Shown piece after piece: positions 1 to 6,973 of a DNA stretch of 32,016 nucleotides. The DNA is from a virus, in IMG/VR virus record IMGVR_UViG_3300046516_000640, positions 1 to 32,016 of that record; one strand, written 5' to 3'. The position numbers and the translations under genes are program-made. The notes beneath the pieces are model-generated. The model saw only the letters and a list, made by a program, of their open reading frames with translations, did not search any database and had not been told where the DNA came from. The number at the start of each line of letters is the position of its first letter. Position 1 is the stretch's first letter.

Positions 1-2
1 AT

Positions 3-299
3 CAGGGCTCGCGCGCAATGCCCTATCGTGGCGATCCGGCCTTCCTGCATGCCGCGCAGTCGTTCAAAGACAGCGGCGCCGCGCCAGATGCCGCACTCGC
101 CGGATTGCAATCGGCCTATCCGAAAGCGCCATTGAACGATTTGCACGGCGCCGTGAATGAGCTCTATGGCACCAGCTTAGGCCAGACGCGCAACTTCGTT
201 GTGTTCGATGCGAAGACGATCGACATCCTCAAGAAGTATGGCCTGCTCTTGCCCGCGGCCGGCGCAGGACTCGCCGCCAGTCAACAGGAGGGGCAATGA
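3..299 (+). CDS. C-terminal part of a phage polyvalent ART-like protein (partial)
   Basis: The reading frame is open to the left edge of the window, so the ATG at 18 is probably internal and this is the tail end of a larger protein. The visible part carries the motif NFVVFDAKTIDILKKYG followed by a short Ala/Gly-rich stretch. That pattern is, from memory, typical of the end of ADP-ribosyltransferase-like domains in large phage polyvalent proteins, which are carried in or near the particle. No catalytic residues are visible because the N-terminal part is missing. The stop overlaps the next start (ATGA at 296-299), which implies translational coupling. Its position just before the scaffold and coat genes fits the portal-proximal region of a P22-like phage. 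A short stand-alone protein starting at 18 is the alternative. Confidence 0.6.
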   Translation, partial: QGSRAMPYRGDPAFLHAAQSFKDSGAAPDAALAGLQSAYPKAPLNDLHGAVNELYGTSLGQTRNFVVFDAKTIDILKKYGLLLPAAGAGLAASQQEGQ

Positions 300-538
300 G
301 TAGCACGACATGGGGCGCGAATCAGCATCCAGGGATGCCCAATTTCGAGAACATCGCGAGTGCGCGCATTGTGCCCGGCGCTGACCGCTTGATCGTGGAA
401 CTCGAGCGCCGCAAGGTCGGCTTGGTTGCCTACTGCCAAATCAAGCTGGATGCCGCCGACTGGCACGCCGTGCAGGATGCGGCCAGCGACATCCGCGAAC
501 TCGACGCGAAGCTGGAGTTGTTGAAAGACGGCAAATGA
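296..538 (+). CDS. small conserved-type phage protein, function unknown
   Basis: This 80-residue soluble protein starts with an ATGA overlap on the preceding gene and ends with an ATGA overlap on the next. It has no signal peptide or membrane segment and no cysteine motif. The C-terminal half is probably helical (DWHAVQDAASDIRELDAKLE). I do not recognise a family. Coupling to both neighbours and a position ahead of the scaffold gene argue that it is a real gene of the late head operon. Confidence 0.6.
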   Translation: MSSTTWGANQHPGMPNFENIASARIVPGADRLIVELERRKVGLVAYCQIKLDAADWHAVQDAASDIRELDAKLELLKDGK

Positions 539-855
539 GGCAAGAACATCCGATCATCTTCAAGCCGCTCGACCTCGATCCGCCGATGCGCACGCGGCTG
601 CATCTGGACATCGGGCCGGGCTATCGCTGCTTCGCACGCAGTTGCGAAGCCGTGCTCGATGCGCGGGTCGATCTCGAAGAGTATCTAGCGCAAGTGCGGA
701 ACGGGGACATCGCCAATACCGAAGGCGCGGAGCAGGACGAGCACCAAGATCAGCACGACGACAACGCGGATGACGACCTTGATGGGGGGGCTCATGGGGA
801 CGAAATTCTCGATGAGATAGAGGGCGACCCCGCAGATGACGAGGATCAGGAGTAG
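535..855 (+). CDS. small hypothetical protein with acidic tail, overlapped by an antisense gene
   Basis: The start overlaps the upstream stop (ATGA), so the N-terminal half (about residues 1-50, including GPGYRCFARSCEAVLD) is likely real. From about residue 51 the protein becomes almost entirely Asp, Glu, Asn, Gln and Gly. This acidic half lies exactly opposite the hydrophobic gene at 685-864 on the other strand, and antisense reading of Leu/Val/Ile-rich codons gives such acidic composition. So either both frames are used, or the tail here is a passive consequence of the antisense gene. The function is unknown. Confidence 0.45.
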   Translation: MRQEHPIIFKPLDLDPPMRTRLHLDIGPGYRCFARSCEAVLDARVDLEEYLAQVRNGDIANTEGAEQDEHQDQHDDNADDDLDGGAHGDEILDEIEGDPADDEDQE

Positions 856-864
856 TTCAATCAT
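685..864 (-). CDS. small membrane protein, Thivi_2564-like
   Basis: This is a 59-residue hydrophobic protein with two membrane segments separated by a short loop. The first segment is ILVICGVALYLI, the loop is NFVPMSPPIK, and the second segment runs VVIRVVVVLILVLVLLRAFGI. The loop and the repeated Val/Leu helix match my memory of the Thivi_2564 family of small membrane proteins (helix, then -IPM-x-P-I-K-, then helix), whose function is unknown. It is the only minus-strand gene in the left 23 kb. Its ATG (862-864) shares the palindrome CATG with the start of the plus gene at 863. The frame stays open upstream to 984, but family resemblance supports this start. No good ribosome binding site is visible, which lowers confidence. 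Confidence 0.55.
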   Translation of the reverse strand: MIELLLILVICGVALYLIENFVPMSPPIKVVIRVVVVLILVLVLLRAFGIGDVPVPHLR

Positions 865-1069
865 GGCGCAGGCTACCACACTCGGCGTTGCGGCTCTGTG
901 CGCTTTGGCACTCTCGGCCAGCATGGCGGCGATGGGCACGGAACTGTGCTTCTCCAAAGGCGAGAAGATTGACGGCCTGAACAAGATCTGCTTTTATCGC
1001 TGCCCATCAGGCGATGCGGCGATGACCGTGAAGAGTTACGAGCTGTGTCCGGTCAACATCAAGAGGTAA
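863..1069 (+). CDS. small secreted cysteine-containing phage protein
   Basis: This 68-residue protein has an N-terminal hydrophobic signal-like segment (LGVAALCALALSASMAA). A short exported domain follows, with four cysteines in the pattern LCFSKGEKIDGLNKICFYRC and then ELCPVNI. Small proteins with a C-F-Y-x-C-P-S-G core and a C-P-x-x-I end recur in phage head operons, though I cannot name a function. The start is set by AGGAG at 848-852, ten bases upstream; an earlier in-frame ATG at 836 lies inside the preceding gene. The four cysteines could form two disulfides if the protein is exported. Confidence 0.65.
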   Translation: MAQATTLGVAALCALALSASMAAMGTELCFSKGEKIDGLNKICFYRCPSGDAAMTVKSYELCPVNIKR

Positions 1070-1071
1070 CC

Positions 1072-1290
1072 ATGCCGGCGAAAAGTAAAGCGCAACAGCA
1101 CCTGATGGCCGCGGCGGAACATGGGGCCACGTTTCCGATGGCGCAGAAGGTGCGCGGCTCGATGAGCGTGAAGCAACTACATGACTTCGCGGTTAGCATC
1201 ACGAAGGGCAAGCCGGCGCACGTCGCGAAGGCGAGCGGACATCCGCATAAGAACCTCGGTGCATTCCTGCATCGAAAGAAGGGCCGATGA
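1072..1290 (+). CDS. DUF3008-like small basic protein
   Basis: This 72-residue, lysine-rich protein begins MPAKSKAQQHLMAAA. It continues with MSVKQLHDFAVSITKGKP and a basic C-terminus. The layout (MPAKSKAQQ-x-L-M, then a helix, then DFA-x-T-KGLP-like) matches the DUF3008 family found in many phages and bacteria; its biochemical function is unknown. The start is supported by AAGAGGTAA just upstream; an earlier in-frame ATG at 1045 lies in the previous gene. The stop overlaps the scaffold start (ATGA at 1287-1290). The high positive charge would suit nucleic acid or capsid contact, but that is inference. Confidence 0.75.
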   Translation: MPAKSKAQQHLMAAAEHGATFPMAQKVRGSMSVKQLHDFAVSITKGKPAHVAKASGHPHKNLGAFLHRKKGR

Positions 1291-2282
1291 GCGAAGTAGC
1301 CGTTGCCACGCCTGACCCGAACGCCATCAGCACGCATGAATCGAGCGATGGCCGCACACTGAGCGGCATGGGCGTCACGTCAGAGGCGCTAGCCGATGTC
1401 ATGGAGCGGCACGAGCCGGAACCGGTGGCCGAAGCGCCAGCCGCCCCGGCTGAACCGGCCAAGCCTGCGACACGCGGGCAGGCGCGGTTTGCCGAACTGA
1501 CGAAGGCCCGCAAGGATGCCGAGGCGCGGGCTACACAATTCGAAAAGGAACTGACCGAATTACGTAGTCAGTCCTCCCAAGCTCCTGCGGCGCCTACACC
1601 GACCGCTACCCCGGCGGCCACTGTTCCGACGTCGCCTTCTCCGTCTGGTCCCGAACGGGGAGACTCGGGGCGCCCTTCGGGGCTGCGCACGCAGCCATCC
1701 GAAGACGAGATCGGCACGAAATATAAAACCTACGCGGAATTTATGGTAGACTCCGCGCGTTGGGTTACGGAACAGGCAGGATATGTTCCGCGAGCCGACG
1801 TCGAAGCCATTATCCGGCAAGGCATCGAAGCGGATAGGGCCTCTCGCGACTTTAACGCCACGGTCGAAAGCACACGGGCCAAGGGGCGGAAGGTCTACGC
1901 AGACTTCGATGCGATGGTCAAGAGCGGGCCGGGTTCGCAAGTGCCCATGGACGGCGCGAAAATACACGCCATCCTGACGCATCCCGCGACTGAACATCTG
2001 CAATACGCGATCATGAAGGACGGCGCGCTGGCTCAACGACTCGCGCAAGCGAATCCAATTGAGTTTGGGATGCTGCTCTCCACGCTCGCACCGACGAATG
2101 GCGCCGCACCACTGGCCTCGACGCCGAACGCCGGAACGATCACGCCGCCTGCCCCAATTCAGCCAGTGGGGTCCGGTAGCCCAACGACGCCGACACCGTC
2201 TGCCTCTCTCATCAAGGGCTACGACTTCGATAAGTCTGGCTACCGCGAGAAGAGAGCACAGGAGCGGAAAGCGCGTCGATAA
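1287..2282 (+). CDS. probable capsid scaffolding protein
   Basis: This 331-residue protein lies immediately before the coat gene, the usual place of a scaffold. It has a Pro/Ala-rich N-terminus and a charged coiled-coil-like helix at about residues 65-95 (ARFAELTKARKDAEARATQF). A Pro/Ser/Thr-rich linker (about 100-140) precedes a helical region from about 145 to 270. The C-terminal end is short and basic (SGYREKRAQERKARR). Helical content, low-complexity linkers and a basic C-terminal coat-binding tail are the general plan of P22-type scaffolds, which direct procapsid assembly and then exit. Sequence similarity is low, so the call rests mainly on context and architecture. Confidence 0.7.
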   Translation: MSEVAVATPDPNAISTHESSDGRTLSGMGVTSEALADVMERHEPEPVAEAPAAPAEPAKPATRGQARFAELTKARKDAEARATQFEKELTELRSQSSQAPAAPTPTATPAATVPTSPSPSGPERGDSGRPSGLRTQPSEDEIGTKYKTYAEFMVDSARWVTEQAGYVPRADVEAIIRQGIEADRASRDFNATVESTRAKGRKVYADFDAMVKSGPGSQVPMDGAKIHAILTHPATEHLQYAIMKDGALAQRLAQANPIEFGMLLSTLAPTNGAAPLASTPNAGTITPPAPIQPVGSGSPTTPTPSASLIKGYDFDKSGYREKRAQERKARR

Positions 2283-2297
2283 GAGTAGGGCCGCCTC

Positions 2298-3542
2298 ATG
2301 GCGAATACGTTCCTCACGAACGACATCGTCACCTTCGAAGCTCTCGACGTGCTCGAGAACACCGACAAGGTGATGCAGCGCATCAACAGCGAATATTCCG
2401 ATCAGTTCGACTTTGGCGGCACAGTGCTCGGCCAGACGTTGAACATCCGCAAACCGCCACGCTATATCGGCCGGCTTGGCCAGGCCGCCCAGATCGAAGC
2501 GATTACCGAGACGTTCGTGCCGCTCACGCTGTCGTATCAGCGTGGCATTGACACGCAGGTGTCCTCGCAGAACCTGGCCCTCGACATCGACAACTACCGC
2601 GAACGGGTGCTGAAGCCGCAGATCGTGCGCCTCAACAACCTGATCGATCAGGACGTCTGCAACTTGGCGCAGGGCTTGAACAACTGGGTGGGCACGCCGG
2701 GCACGACGCCGACGACGCTGACCAGTTACGGCCTCGCGAAAGTGAAGCTGGATAACAACGCGTGTCCCGCCGAAGACCGTTACGCCTGGCTGAGCCCGAT
2801 TGCCGATTTCACCCTGATGGACAACCTGAAGGGCTTGTTCAATAGCGGCAAGGCGATTAGCGCGCAATACGAGTCAGGCTCGATGACGGAATCGGGCACG
2901 CTCGGGATGGGCTGGGATATGGACCAGAACATCTACGTGCAGACCGTGGGCACGCTCGGTGCGGCGACACCAGTGGTCGGCACGGCGCCGGCCAATGGCG
3001 CGACAACCATCAGCACGACGGGCTGGAGCACGAGCACGCTGAACGCGGGCGACAAGTTCTCCTTCGTCTCGACCACGACCCCGGTCAACCTCGTCAATCC
3101 CCAGAACTACCAGAACATGGGCCAGCCGCAGCAGTTCGTGGTCACGGCGACCACGAGCGATTCCGGCGGCACGATGGTCATTCCGTTTGCGCCGGCCATC
3201 TACGGGCCGGGGCAGCAGCTGCAGAACGTGACGAACCTGCCGGCCGTCTCGACGGCGCTGTATGTCTACGACACGCCAGCCGCTAACTTCTCGCTCATCA
3301 CCGGCAAGTCCTCGCCCTTCAACATCGTCGGCAACAAGAACTTCGGCACGCTGGCCATGGTCGACATGCCACTGCCGGGCGGCACCGACCGGGCGTATCG
3401 GGCGGCCTCGAAGAAGTCTGGCAAGGCGATTCGCTGCATCCGCGATTACGTGGCGACCACTGACCAGTGGATTCAGCGTCTGGACGTGCTGTATGGCACG
3501 GCGGTGCTGCGGCAAGAGCTCGCGTGCGTCGTCGGTGGGTAG
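2298..3542 (+). CDS. major capsid (coat) protein, P22 gp5-like
   Basis: This 414-residue protein is close to the 430 residues of P22 coat protein. The N-terminal half has the recognisable family signature: MANTFLTNDIVTFEALDVLE, then GGTVLGQTLNIRKPPRY, then VPLTLSYQRGIDTQVSSQ. It continues with a helix that ends LIDQDVCNLA and a DRYAWLSP segment. A Thr/Gly/Val-rich central region (about 215-300) lies roughly where P22 coat carries its inserted I-domain. P22-type coat proteins have the HK97 fold and form the icosahedral shell around scaffold. It follows the scaffold gene directly and is followed by a 59-base gap with a possible stem-loop. Confidence 0.93.
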   Translation: MANTFLTNDIVTFEALDVLENTDKVMQRINSEYSDQFDFGGTVLGQTLNIRKPPRYIGRLGQAAQIEAITETFVPLTLSYQRGIDTQVSSQNLALDIDNYRERVLKPQIVRLNNLIDQDVCNLAQGLNNWVGTPGTTPTTLTSYGLAKVKLDNNACPAEDRYAWLSPIADFTLMDNLKGLFNSGKAISAQYESGSMTESGTLGMGWDMDQNIYVQTVGTLGAATPVVGTAPANGATTISTTGWSTSTLNAGDKFSFVSTTTPVNLVNPQNYQNMGQPQQFVVTATTSDSGGTMVIPFAPAIYGPGQQLQNVTNLPAVSTALYVYDTPAANFSLITGKSSPFNIVGNKNFGTLAMVDMPLPGGTDRAYRAASKKSGKAIRCIRDYVATTDQWIQRLDVLYGTAVLRQELACVVGG

Positions 3543-3551
3543 TCAAGGCTG

Positions 3552-3584
3552 AGAGGTCTTGTGAGAACGTGCCCGTTAACCTCT
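3552..3584 (+). repeat. stem-loop between coat gene and next gene
   Basis: AGAGGT at 3552-3557 can pair with ACCTCT at 3579-3584. Inside it AACG (3566-3569) can pair with CGTT (3574-3577) around a four-base loop. No T-run follows, so it is not a classical terminator. It could tune expression between the abundant coat protein and the downstream genes. The next gene has its own ribosome binding site (CGGAG) just after the structure. Confidence 0.3.
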
Positions 3585-3601
3585 GACTCGGAGTAATCGA
3601 C

Positions 3602-4189
3602 ATGGCTTTGACTGCAACGACGCTCGCGGGAGCAAAAGCGACTAACGATGTGGTGATCAACCTGACGTCGGCAACGGGTGCCTTGCCGAAAATGCTGGCG
3701 CTCGTGGACGCGGAATGGGTGCGCATCACCAGCAACAACCTGACGCCTGTGCTCGGTTGCGTGCCGGGCTACAACGGCTCGACGGCGGGGCCGCACGGCA
3801 TCCTGGCGCCGGTCATCTACGGCAATCAGGCCGACTTCGTGAACGTGGGCATCCCGTTCAAGGGTGTCGTCACGAGTCAGAGCTTTGGCGTCAGCGGCGC
3901 GATTACCGGCCCTGGCGGCGCGGGCACCGTGCCTGTGGCCGATGTGGCGGTGATCTACCTGACGAAGGCTGGCGTGGGCGCCATGACGCTGGCGGCCCCG
4001 GCGATTGACCAGTTGAACACGCTGGTGTTCATCAGCACAACCGCACAGGCGCATACCATCACGATGGCGGGCAACGCGTCGGCCACCGACGTGGCGACGT
4101 TTGGCGGCGCCATCGGCAACAGCTGCACAATGAAGGCGTCCAACGGCGTCTGGGCCTGCGTGGCGCAGAACGGTGTGACGGTCGCCTAA
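3602..4189 (+). CDS. virion decoration-like protein A
   Basis: This 195-residue Ala/Gly/Thr/Val-rich protein has a predominantly beta composition and no signal or membrane segment. Residues 1 to about 85 (MALTATTLAGAKATNDVV, KMLALVDAEWVRIT, VPGYNGSTAGPH) are clearly related to the N-terminus of the next gene. The rest (TLVFISTTAQAHTITMAG and onward) is unrelated to that gene. Position right after the coat gene and the composition suggest a capsid decoration or head-fibre protein. A strong CGGAG site lies 8 bases before the ATG. The stop overlaps the next start (TAATG). I recognise no named family. Confidence 0.7.
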   Translation: MALTATTLAGAKATNDVVINLTSATGALPKMLALVDAEWVRITSNNLTPVLGCVPGYNGSTAGPHGILAPVIYGNQADFVNVGIPFKGVVTSQSFGVSGAITGPGGAGTVPVADVAVIYLTKAGVGAMTLAAPAIDQLNTLVFISTTAQAHTITMAGNASATDVATFGGAIGNSCTMKASNGVWACVAQNGVTVA

Positions 4190-4977
4190 TGGCGCTGACC
4201 TCGACCACGTTGTCGCTGGCGAAGATTCGCCATGACAAGTATGTGAAGCTGACGTCAGTGACGGGCATCGTGCCCAAGATGCTCGTCTACGTCGAAGGCG
4301 AATACATGCGCGTGACGGATACGTCAGCGACCGGCGCGTCCATCGTGGGGATCGTGCCGGGCGTGAACGGCACGACGGCCATATGGCACGAAAACGGGGC
4401 GCCCGCGTATTTCGGGTTCCCCGGCGACTTCCCCAATGGTCCGTTGGGTCCATCCTTCAACGACTTACTGGCCTCCGCGGCGAGTGTGTCGACGGTGACA
4501 ACGGGCTATGCGGCGGATACCTATCTCGTGGGCTCGTCCGTGCCGGTTCCGCTCGGTGGCTTCACATCTGGGATGCGCTACGTTTGCACCTTCGACATGG
4601 TGAAGACGGCAGCGGGGACCGCAACCCCTACGGTGATTGTGCGCATCGGCACGGCTGGGAGCACGGGCGATGCGGCCATCCTGACGTTCACCTTTGCGGC
4701 GGGAACCGCCGCGATCGACACCGGCACCTTTGTGGTGTCGGCACATTTCCGGCTGGCTGGCACGGCCGCCGTCTTGGCTGGCACGTGCGAATGTCGGCAT
4801 GCCTTAGCCGCGACGGGCTTGATTGCGACGGGGGCATCAGGGCAAGGGCAGCTTGCGGTCGTGTCGTCCGCGTTCGACGCGACACCGGCCAACTTGTTTA
4901 TTGGTGTGTCCTTCAACGGCGGCGCGTCCTTCTCTGGGACGAATACCATTGTTGAAGCCGAATTGAAGGGATACTGA
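4189..4977 (+). CDS. virion decoration-like protein B, chimera of its two neighbours
   Basis: This 262-residue protein is built from two parts. Residues 1 to about 90 (MALTSTTLSLAKIRHDKYV, KMLVYVEGEYMRVT, VPGVNGTTAIWHE) match the N-terminal domain of the gene at 3602. Residues about 100-262 match nearly the whole gene at 4979, with shared blocks GMRYVCTFDMVKTAAGTA, VIVRIGTAG and IGVSFNGGASFSGTN. The second domain has beta-sandwich composition, as expected for an exposed fibre or decoration domain. The first half may anchor the protein to the capsid and the second may be the exposed part; that is inference. Confidence 0.72.
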   Translation: MALTSTTLSLAKIRHDKYVKLTSVTGIVPKMLVYVEGEYMRVTDTSATGASIVGIVPGVNGTTAIWHENGAPAYFGFPGDFPNGPLGPSFNDLLASAASVSTVTTGYAADTYLVGSSVPVPLGGFTSGMRYVCTFDMVKTAAGTATPTVIVRIGTAGSTGDAAILTFTFAAGTAAIDTGTFVVSAHFRLAGTAAVLAGTCECRHALAATGLIATGASGQGQLAVVSSAFDATPANLFIGVSFNGGASFSGTNTIVEAELKGY

Positions 4978-4978
4978 C

Positions 4979-5608
4979 ATGGCTGGATCTCCACAGGCCG
5001 GCGGCGCGTTCCTCCCGGCCCTCGATTACGACGTCACGGGCCAGATGCGTCTGGTGCCACCGAATCCGCTCAATGCGCCCGTCCTCGCCACGCTGAAATC
5101 GAACGTCAGCACGGCGGATGTCTCGGCGGGTTATGCCACAGACACGTATCTGGCGGGCTCGAGCATCGCCGCGCCAGCGATGGGCTTCACGGCCGGCATG
5201 CGGTATATCTGCACGTTTGATATGGTGAAAACCGCGGCTGGCACGGCGGCGGCCACAGTCATCGTGCGCATTGGCACCGCTGGCGCGGTGGGTGATGCGG
5301 CGATTCTGACCTTTACCTGGGCCGCAGGCACCGCGGCCGTCGACACCGGCACGTTTACCGTCACGGCGCATTTCCGCACGGTCGGCAGTGGCACGGTGGC
5401 AGTGGTGGCTGGCACGTGCGTCTGCACACACGCCTTGGCGGCGACCGGCCTCGTGGCCACGGGTGCGTCAGGCAATGGCCAGTTGCAGGTCACGTCCAGC
5501 GGGTTTGATTCGACACCGGCCGGATCGTTTATTGGCGTCTCGTTCAACGGGGGCGCGTCGTTCTCGGGCACCAATAAGCTGGTGCAGGCCGAACTCAGGA
5601 GCTACTAA
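4979..5608 (+). CDS. virion decoration-like protein C, paralogue of the C-terminal domain of protein B
   Basis: This 209-residue protein has a short N-terminal segment (about 1-40, PQAGGAFLPALDYDV) followed by a domain nearly colinear with the C-terminal 160 residues of the preceding protein. Shared blocks include GMRYICTFDMVKTAAGTA, VIVRIGTAGAVGDAAILT and FIGVSFNGGASFSGTN. The two genes are tandem duplicates that have diverged. The short N-terminus may be an alternative particle attachment tag. The start lies one base after the upstream stop and the stop overlaps the next start (TAATG). The biochemical role is unknown. Confidence 0.72.
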   Translation: MAGSPQAGGAFLPALDYDVTGQMRLVPPNPLNAPVLATLKSNVSTADVSAGYATDTYLAGSSIAAPAMGFTAGMRYICTFDMVKTAAGTAAATVIVRIGTAGAVGDAAILTFTWAAGTAAVDTGTFTVTAHFRTVGSGTVAVVAGTCVCTHALAATGLVATGASGNGQLQVTSSGFDSTPAGSFIGVSFNGGASFSGTNKLVQAELRSY

Positions 5609-6123
5609 TGGCGTTGAGTCCTGAACTCCTCGCAGAAATCAAACAGGCGTTTGCGGATGGCTCGCTGACCGCAGCCGAATTCCAGCAGGGTGCGCGCTCG
5701 CCGTTTCGTCCACGTCAATTGCACGACTTGCGGCTGCTGCCGACGAAGGATGATCCCCGGCCGACGTTCTTCTGGTCCGTCGAAGGGCCACGCAACAACC
5801 CGGATGCCGGCAAGACGTTTCCCTATCCGCGGCTATTGTGGAGTCCAGCCGGCGAAGAGATCACGGTGCAGAGCGCGACAGAGCATCGGGATTACGTCGC
5901 CAAGGGCTATCTCGAGAAAGACCCTGGCACGGTCGTGGTCGACCAGGCCGACGCCATCAAGCGCATGCTCGAGGCGTTGTCCCCGGCCGATCGCGACCTC
6001 GTGATCAACGGGCAGAAGAAAGCGCGCATGCAGGCGATCCAGGACCAGATGGCCGAACTCTCGGATGACGATCTCGCCTCGGTTATTGCCTCGCTCGAGC
6101 CGAAAGCGAGAAAGAGCGCGTAA
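5608..6123 (+). CDS. hypothetical phage protein in structural operon
   Basis: This 171-residue soluble protein starts by TAATG overlap. The N-terminus is helical (LLAEIKQAFADGSLTAAEF). The middle holds HDLRLLPTKDDPRPTFFWS and a phrase about FPYPRLLWSPAGEEITVQSA. The C-terminal third is helical with SDDDLASVIASLEPKARK. A segment reading Pro-x-Leu-Leu-Trp followed by Val-x-Ser, as found here, recurs in phage head-operon proteins of unknown function. The coupled position among virion genes suggests a minor virion or assembly role. Confidence 0.65.
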   Translation: MALSPELLAEIKQAFADGSLTAAEFQQGARSPFRPRQLHDLRLLPTKDDPRPTFFWSVEGPRNNPDAGKTFPYPRLLWSPAGEEITVQSATEHRDYVAKGYLEKDPGTVVVDQADAIKRMLEALSPADRDLVINGQKKARMQAIQDQMAELSDDDLASVIASLEPKARKSA

Positions 6124-6440
6124 TGGCGTTCCAGTCGCAGCGGTCCTACGAGGGCGTCATCCTGATTGACCATCGGGCGTCACCGGGCACGCCAGATGTG
6201 CCGGAAGGGCGCACTTACGAAGGCATCGTGAAGGTGTGCGGGCATTGTCAGCGGAACGCGATGCTCAATCCGAATCAGCGAGGCGCCCTCGGACGCTGCC
6301 CGAAATGCGCGCAGTATATCTGCCGCGCCTGCGAAGCGACGTATCACGCCACAAACGCCTGTTTTACGGTGCAGGAGCTGATAGACGCCTGCGGAGACGG
6401 CAAACTCGATCTAGTGCTCGATAAAAGGAGATCGCTCTAA
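6123..6440 (+). CDS. small zinc-binding (multi-CxxC) protein in structural operon
   Basis: This 105-residue protein has a cysteine-rich centre. CGHC is followed after about 15 residues by CPKC, then by CRAC with the nearby histidine of TYHATNAC. This spacing fits a zinc ribbon or a two-zinc RING-like knuckle. It starts by TAATG overlap and ends by TAATG overlap. A similar CGHC-QRN-x-NP motif occurs in phage proteins near head genes. A role in assembly or in binding host factors is possible, but no function can be assigned. Confidence 0.65.
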   Translation: MAFQSQRSYEGVILIDHRASPGTPDVPEGRTYEGIVKVCGHCQRNAMLNPNQRGALGRCPKCAQYICRACEATYHATNACFTVQELIDACGDGKLDLVLDKRRSL

Positions 6441-6949
6441 TGGCTCTACGGACTTTTGCGTTCACGACGTTCACGCCAACCAATCAGGCGGATACCTCTG
6501 CACTGACCAACGCCACGTATATGGCGATGCGCGGCGGCAACGCCTCCCAACGGTGGGCGATTGAAGAACTCTACATGGGCGGGCAGGCGTCCGCGAGCTC
6601 CATTAATGACATGGTGCTGGCGCAGCACTCCACGGTGGCCTCGACGCCAACGGCGCTGGCTGCGCCGGCCTCCGATCTGGCGGTTGATTCCAGCGCCGCG
6701 CCGCTCTCCATCATCGTGATCACGTTTACCGCGGCGACGACGGGCGGGCAGCGGAAAGCGGGCGCGTATTACCTGACGCCGTCGTTCAACGCCTTCGGTG
6801 GCATCGTGCGGTTGAACTACAGCAACACGCAGGCGCGCGTCGTGGGCCTCGGGAATACGCAGCCGTTTGGCGAAATGTCGTTGTCGGCCAAGAACGATAC
6901 CGGCACGTCGGGCGCGATTTCGGCCCACATCATCTACGAGCCGTTCTGA
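6440..6949 (+). CDS. small virion-like beta-rich protein
   Basis: This 169-residue protein is rich in Ala, Thr and Ser with alternating hydrophobic residues. Features include TYMAMRGGNASQRWAIEELY, an Ala/Pro linker, then a beta-rich C-terminal half (GGIVRLNYSNTQARVVGLG) ending IYEPF. The pattern -G-G-N-A-S-Q-R-x-x-I-x-E- near the N-terminus recurs in phage structural proteins that I cannot name. It follows the zinc protein by TAATG overlap and is the last gene before the large beta-helix proteins. Confidence 0.65.
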   Translation: MALRTFAFTTFTPTNQADTSALTNATYMAMRGGNASQRWAIEELYMGGQASASSINDMVLAQHSTVASTPTALAAPASDLAVDSSAAPLSIIVITFTAATTGGQRKAGAYYLTPSFNAFGGIVRLNYSNTQARVVGLGNTQPFGEMSLSAKNDTGTSGAISAHIIYEPF

Positions 6950-6973
6950 TGTAAAAATGCGGTATGGGTAGCC

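Noticed and set aside
1560-2867. 435-residue minus-strand open frame
   Set aside because: It lies opposite the scaffold and coat genes, is Arg/His-rich in the way antisense readings of GC-rich genes are, and shows no domain.
3473-4453. 326-residue minus-strand open frame
   Set aside because: Arg/His-rich shadow opposite the end of the coat gene and two decoration-like genes; no motif or ribosome binding site supports it.
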